64,000 nucleotides of DNA, taken from NCBI RefSeq assembly GCF_000993785.3, contig NZ_CP009922.3, positions 2,790,001-2,854,000 on the forward strand, given 5' to 3'. Positions 61,401 through 64,000 of this stretch are shown piece after piece (within the stretch, counting starts at the first letter, position 1; every line of letters begins with the position of its first letter). The notes beneath the pieces were generated by a model. The model worked only from the letters and a program-made list of their open reading frames with translations. It was not told where the DNA came from and did no database searches. A program made the position numbers and the translations under genes. This DNA comes from Streptomyces xiamenensis. GTDB lineage: Bacteria; Actinomycetota; Actinomycetes; Streptomycetales; Streptomycetaceae.

Positions 61401-62072
61401 GCCGGGAAGACCACTCTGGCCCAGGTGCTGCTGCGCTTTCTGGACCCCACCGACCCCGGCGGCTACACCCTGCACGGGACCCCGGCCGCCGCGCTGGACG
61501 GCGACACCGTACGGCGCCACATCGGCCTGTGCGCCCAGGACGCCCACCTCTTCGACAGCACCCTGCGCGAGAACCTCCGGCTGGCCGCCCCCACCGCCGA
61601 CGACGAGGCGCTGCGCGCCGCGCTGGCCGCCGCCCGGCTGCTGGAGTGGGTGGACGCGCTGCCCGAGGGCCTGGACACCGAGGTCGGCGAACACGGCGCG
61701 CGGCTCTCCGGCGGCCAGCGCCAGCGGCTCGCCCTCGCCCGCGCGCTGCTCGCGGACTTCCCCGTCCTCATCCTCGACGAACCTGCGGAACACCTCGATC
61801 TGCCCACCGCCGACGCGCTCACCCAGGACCTGCTGGCGGCCACCGAGGGACGCACCACCGTGCTCATCACGCACCGGCTGGCCGGACTCGACGCCGTCGA
61901 CGAGGTGCTGGTCCTGGCGGCCGGCCGCCCCGTACAGCGCGGCCCGTACGCCGAGCTGGCCGCCGTCGAGGGTCCGTTCCGCCGGATGCTGGAGCGGGAG
62001 GCCGAAGCGGAGGCGGGGGCGGAGCGGCAGCCGCGATCACCGATCCCGACTTTCGCCGCAAAGCCGGACTAA
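58482..62072 (+). CDS. cydDC: Fused CydD-CydC thiol-reductant ABC exporter
   Basis: A 1196-residue fusion of two half-transporters; in E. coli these are separate CydD and CydC, which export cysteine/glutathione for cytochrome bd assembly. The CydD half (about 1-545) has Walker A GPSGAGKSTLL at about residue 367 and Walker B PILLLDEPTAALDG. A Pro/Ala/Asp-rich linker (about 545-600) follows. The CydC half has Walker A GHSGAGKTTL near residue 970, signature LSGGQRQRLALA and Walker B VLILDEPAEHLD. The first signature reads LSAGQRQR instead of LSGGQ. Fusion is usual in streptomycetes. Third gene of the cyd operon. Confidence 0.95.
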   Translation: MKPVDPRLLQHARATRGFLAASVVLGLAGAVLLIGQAMLIAEIVAGTFQDGRELAELRTPLLLLGAAALGRGLVAWLTELAAHRAGAAVKSELRLRLLGHATRLGPGWLSGQRSGELTALATRGVDALDDYFARYLPQLGLAVVVPVAVLARIVTDDWVSAAIIAGTLPLIPLFMVLIGWATQAQMDRQWRQLARLSGHFLDVVGGLTTLKVFGRATAQAENIRAITSDYRRSTLRTLRVAFLSSFALELLATISVALVAVSVGVRLVHGELDLYTGLVVLILAPEAYLPLRQVGAQFHAAQEGLSAAAEVFEVLETEPERGSGTVAPPENAAIALDGVVIRHAGRQQDSLAATTLTLSPGETVALTGPSGAGKSTLLNAVLGFAQPVRGRVLVGGTDLSTVDLAAWHRRIAWVPQHPRLFAGTIAENVRLARPEATDEEVLAALRAAAAGDLDPGRRLDDSGSGLSAGQRQRVALARALLADRPILLLDEPTAALDGATEAEVVAAITALAADRTVLLVTHRPALLAAADRVFHVKQHPGGAPDQRERHARPARPTGAVGADPDQHRAAAGHPAPAATAEAPDAADTVGATPASGTLGPLAWVRRTGAGWRGRLVLGAAFGALALGSATGLMAVSGWLISRASEQPPILYLMVAVTATRAFGIGRAVFRYTERLISHDAVLRILAGLRVSVYQRLERLAPAGLRTTRRGDLLSRVVSDVDALQEYFLRWLLPAVAAGAVSVAAVAFTTWLLPLAGAILAAGLLLAGVAVPALSAALARRTDRRLAPARGELSTRTVDLLTGTAELTVAGALPAQLGAVREADSRLTRIAARSAAVTGLAGGLLALTTGLTVTAAAWAGVPAVTVGDLNGVWLATVVLIPLAAFEAVLGLPLAVQHRQRARRAAERIREVLDAPAPVREPARPAAAPTTPFPVRLRGLTARYPGAAPGTPPALGGLDLDLTPGHRIAVVGHSGAGKTTLAQVLLRFLDPTDPGGYTLHGTPAAALDGDTVRRHIGLCAQDAHLFDSTLRENLRLAAPTADDEALRAALAAARLLEWVDALPEGLDTEVGEHGARLSGGQRQRLALARALLADFPVLILDEPAEHLDLPTADALTQDLLAATEGRTTVLITHRLAGLDAVDEVLVLAAGRPVQRGPYAELAAVEGPFRRMLEREAEAEAGAERQPRSPIPTFAAKPD

Positions 62073-62086
62073 TTACTCTCACTGCT

Positions 62087-63715
62087 ATGACACAGCAGGA
62101 GGCACCCGCGCCACCGCTCAGCCCGGAGCTGGCCCGCCGGATGCCCCGGCTGCTCGCCGCCATGACCTCTCTGGGCGGCGATGTGGAGCTGCCCACCCTG
62201 CTGGAGCGGATCGTGGGCACCGCCGCCGAACTGGCCGGCGCCCGGTACGCCGCGCTGGCCGTGCTGACCGACGACGGCGAACGCGTCGGCGAGTTCGTCA
62301 CCCACGGCCGTGACCCCGGCATCCCCGGCCGCGACCAGCTCCTGTCCGAACTGCTGGAACGCGGCGGCCGGCCCCTGCAGCGCGCGGAGCCCGACGGCAA
62401 CGCCCCCATGATCGGCGTCCCCATCCTGGTGCACGGGGCCGGCTTCGGCGGCCTCTATCTGGCGGACAAGCCCGGCGGGGAGCCGTTCACTCCCGAGGAC
62501 CTCCAGATGCTCCGCATCCTGGCCACCGAGGCGGGCATCGCGGTCGGCAACGCCCGGCTGTACGAGGCGGTGCGCCAGCAGGCCCGCTGGATGGACGGCA
62601 GCGTGGAACTGTCCGCCTCGCTGCTGGCCGAGGACGTGGACAACGCGCTCGCGGTCGTCGCCGAGCAGGCCAGACGGCTCGCCGACGCCGACGCGGGACT
62701 GGTGCTGGTACCCACCGAAGAACCCGGGACGGTCCTGGAGGTGGTCGCCGCCAGCGCCTCACCCGGCGGCCCGCCGCTGATCGGCAGCGCGCTGCCCGTC
62801 GACGCCGAGACCGTCGCCGGCCTGCTCTCCGGCGAACCCGTCTTCATCGACGACGCCGCCACCGACCCCCGGCTCACCGCCCCCCGCTTCGCAGAGCACT
62901 TCGGCCCCTGCATGCTGCTGCCGCTCACCAGCGGCGACAAGACCCTGGGCGCCCTCGGCCTGCCCCGGGCCCCCGGCGCCGACGTCTACTCCGTACCCGA
63001 GCGGGCGATGGCCACCCAGTTCGCGCAGCAGGCGGCGCTCGCCCTGGTGCTGGCACAGGCCCGTTCGGACCGCGAGGCGCTGGCGGTGTACGAGGACCGC
63101 GACCGGATCGCCCGCGACCTGCACGATCTGGTGATCCAGCGGCTCTTCGCGGTCGGCATGCTGCTGGAGGGAGCCCGGCGCGCCGCACCCGAGGGGGCCT
63201 CCCAGGACACCGACGAACGGCTGGCCAAGGCGGTCTCGGAACTCGACGCGACCATCCAGGAGATCCGCACCACCATCTTCGCGCTCCAGCAGCACCCGGA
63301 CGAGGCGCACGCCGGACTGCGCACCCGGGTGCTGCGGGAGACCGGCACCGCCGCCCAGGGGCTGGGTTTCGCGCCGTCGGTGTCCTTCACCGGGCCGGTG
63401 GACACCCGGGTGGGGGAGGGCGTCGCGCAGAACCTGGTCGCCGCGCTGCGCGAGGCGCTGTCGAACGCGGCCCGGCACGCGCGGGCCGGCCGGGTGGAGG
63501 TGACGGTGGACGCCACCGTCACCCTGCCGGACGGCCGGGAGGCGGTCCGGCTGACGGTCGCGGACGACGGCGTCGGCCTCCCGCCCGAGGGCGCCCCCCG
63601 GTACAGCGGGCTGCGCAATCTGACCGACCGGGCCACCGCGCTGGGCGGCTCGGCCGACCTCGGCCCGGGCCTGTTCGACCGGGGCCTCGCCCTGGTGTGG
63701 CAGGTGCCGCTGTGA
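62087..63715 (+). CDS. GAF-domain sensor histidine kinase (DevS-like)
   Basis: A 542-residue soluble kinase. Two GAF domains (about 20-165 and 180-335) could bind heme or another ligand; the HisKA_3 dimerisation segment RDRIARDLHDLVIQRLFAVGMLLEGA carries the phospho-acceptor His; the HATPase has ALREALSNAARHARAG and VADDGVGLPPEG. The architecture matches DevS/DosT oxygen-redox kinases, and the place just after cydDC (14-base gap) fits a respiratory signal. No response regulator gene is in the window. No clear ribosome site precedes ATG 62087, so coupling to cydDC is possible. Confidence 0.88.
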   Translation: MTQQEAPAPPLSPELARRMPRLLAAMTSLGGDVELPTLLERIVGTAAELAGARYAALAVLTDDGERVGEFVTHGRDPGIPGRDQLLSELLERGGRPLQRAEPDGNAPMIGVPILVHGAGFGGLYLADKPGGEPFTPEDLQMLRILATEAGIAVGNARLYEAVRQQARWMDGSVELSASLLAEDVDNALAVVAEQARRLADADAGLVLVPTEEPGTVLEVVAASASPGGPPLIGSALPVDAETVAGLLSGEPVFIDDAATDPRLTAPRFAEHFGPCMLLPLTSGDKTLGALGLPRAPGADVYSVPERAMATQFAQQAALALVLAQARSDREALAVYEDRDRIARDLHDLVIQRLFAVGMLLEGARRAAPEGASQDTDERLAKAVSELDATIQEIRTTIFALQQHPDEAHAGLRTRVLRETGTAAQGLGFAPSVSFTGPVDTRVGEGVAQNLVAALREALSNAARHARAGRVEVTVDATVTLPDGREAVRLTVADDGVGLPPEGAPRYSGLRNLTDRATALGGSADLGPGLFDRGLALVWQVPL

Positions 63716-63752
63716 GTGACAGCCGAGCACCCGTGCGGGTACGGTCGCGTCC

Positions 63753-64000
63753 ATGGTGAGCGGGCGCACAGTGGTGGTCAGCGGCGGCGGCACGGGCATC
63801 GGCCTGGCCACGGCGGAGGCGTTCGCACGCGGGGGCGACACCCCGGTACTGATCGGGCGCCGCGCGGACGTACTGGAACGGGCGGCGGAGCGGATCGACG
63901 GGGCGGTGCCGGTACCGGCCGACCTGACGGACCCGGAGCAGGTGGCGCGGGCCTCCGCGGTGATCGGGGAACGGTTCGGCACGGTGGACGTGCTGATCCA
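63753..64000 (+). CDS. Short-chain dehydrogenase/reductase, 3' end outside window
   Basis: The N-terminal 82 residues of an SDR enzyme. The cofactor motif is VVVSGGGTGIGLATAEAFA (G-x-x-x-G-I-G), then LIGRRADVLERA, which by its Arg pair favours NADP(H), and ADLTDPEQVARAS. The reading frame is open to the window edge. It begins 37 bases after the GAF kinase on the same strand. The substrate cannot be predicted. Confidence 0.85.
   Translation, partial: MVSGRTVVVSGGGTGIGLATAEAFARGGDTPVLIGRRADVLERAAERIDGAVPVPADLTDPEQVARASAVIGERFGTVDVLI

Overview
The window is high-GC actinobacterial chromosome (about 70 percent GC or more, strong G/C bias at codon third positions, many GTG starts and short overlaps). 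The gene set points to Streptomyces or a close relative: paired SigB-family sigma factors beside tadA, an SSI-type protease inhibitor, several SigE-type ECF sigma factors, a DtpA/Sco/PCuAC copper cluster, and Rex-type control of cydAB-cydDC. Gene order resembles the core of the S. coelicolor chromosome (tadA-sigF/sigN at one end, hisC-cydA-cydB-cydCD at the other). This is a judgement from memory; no search was run. No rRNA, CRISPR array, insertion sequence or complete mobile element was seen.

Layout. 1-3.6 kb: tadA and its partner, tRNA-Ser(CGA), and two tandem SigB-family sigma factors, the second behind a SigB-type promoter. 3.6-6.3 kb: a secreted GH16 beta-glucanase with a lectin tail behind a DasR-like operator, a Rieske lipoprotein, and an F420-type oxidoreductase. 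6.3-7.6 kb: a gene-poor stretch beside tRNA-Arg(ACG) and tRNA-Ser(GCT). 7.7-16.8 kb: SSI inhibitor, a 1064-residue PAS/pseudo-kinase/receiver protein, an acyl-CoA ligase, two sigma factor loci, a small secreted protein, and tRNA-Ser(TGA). 16.8-27.9 kb: HtrA protease, GDPD, two regulator-type proteins (one RsbW-like, one degenerate SpoIIE-like), a SEC-C protein, a Prim-Pol-like protein without its acidic motif, Xaa-Pro aminopeptidase, and two CNNM/CBS membrane proteins. 28-34.2 kb: imine-reductase-like gene with a truncated partner, HxlR regulator, cyclophilin lipoprotein, then an ECF sigma/anti-sigma pair with a secreted paralogue of the anti-sigma sensor domain. 34.3-40.3 kb: extracytoplasmic copper handling (YcnI-like, Sco1, PCuAC, CopC-CopD, Tat-exported DyP peroxidase). 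40.3-44 kb: pheA, a cluster of DnaA boxes, serS and a HAD phosphatase. 44-54 kb: an antirepressor-like coiled-coil protein with a perfect palindrome inside its gene, a four-gene ABC-2 exporter operon, a second F420 enzyme, a second HAD phosphatase, a membrane protein with an FSSP-like repeat tail, a metallophosphoesterase and a LacI regulator. 54.5-64 kb: hisC, cydA, cydB, fused cydDC, a GAF histidine kinase and the start of an SDR gene.

The best candidate for an undescribed system is 30342-33670. A SigE-type ECF sigma factor is followed by a membrane anti-sigma with a large extracellular domain and preceded by a secreted protein that is clearly a paralogue of that domain. The secreted gene and the sigma gene share a promoter pattern, GGCTGYAAC-N18-CRTC, as expected if the sigma factor drives both. 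The secreted copy may act as a decoy, ligand competitor or co-sensor. Other points to follow are the DnaA-box cluster before serS, the intragenic palindrome at 44.4 kb, and three signalling proteins that have lost catalytic residues.
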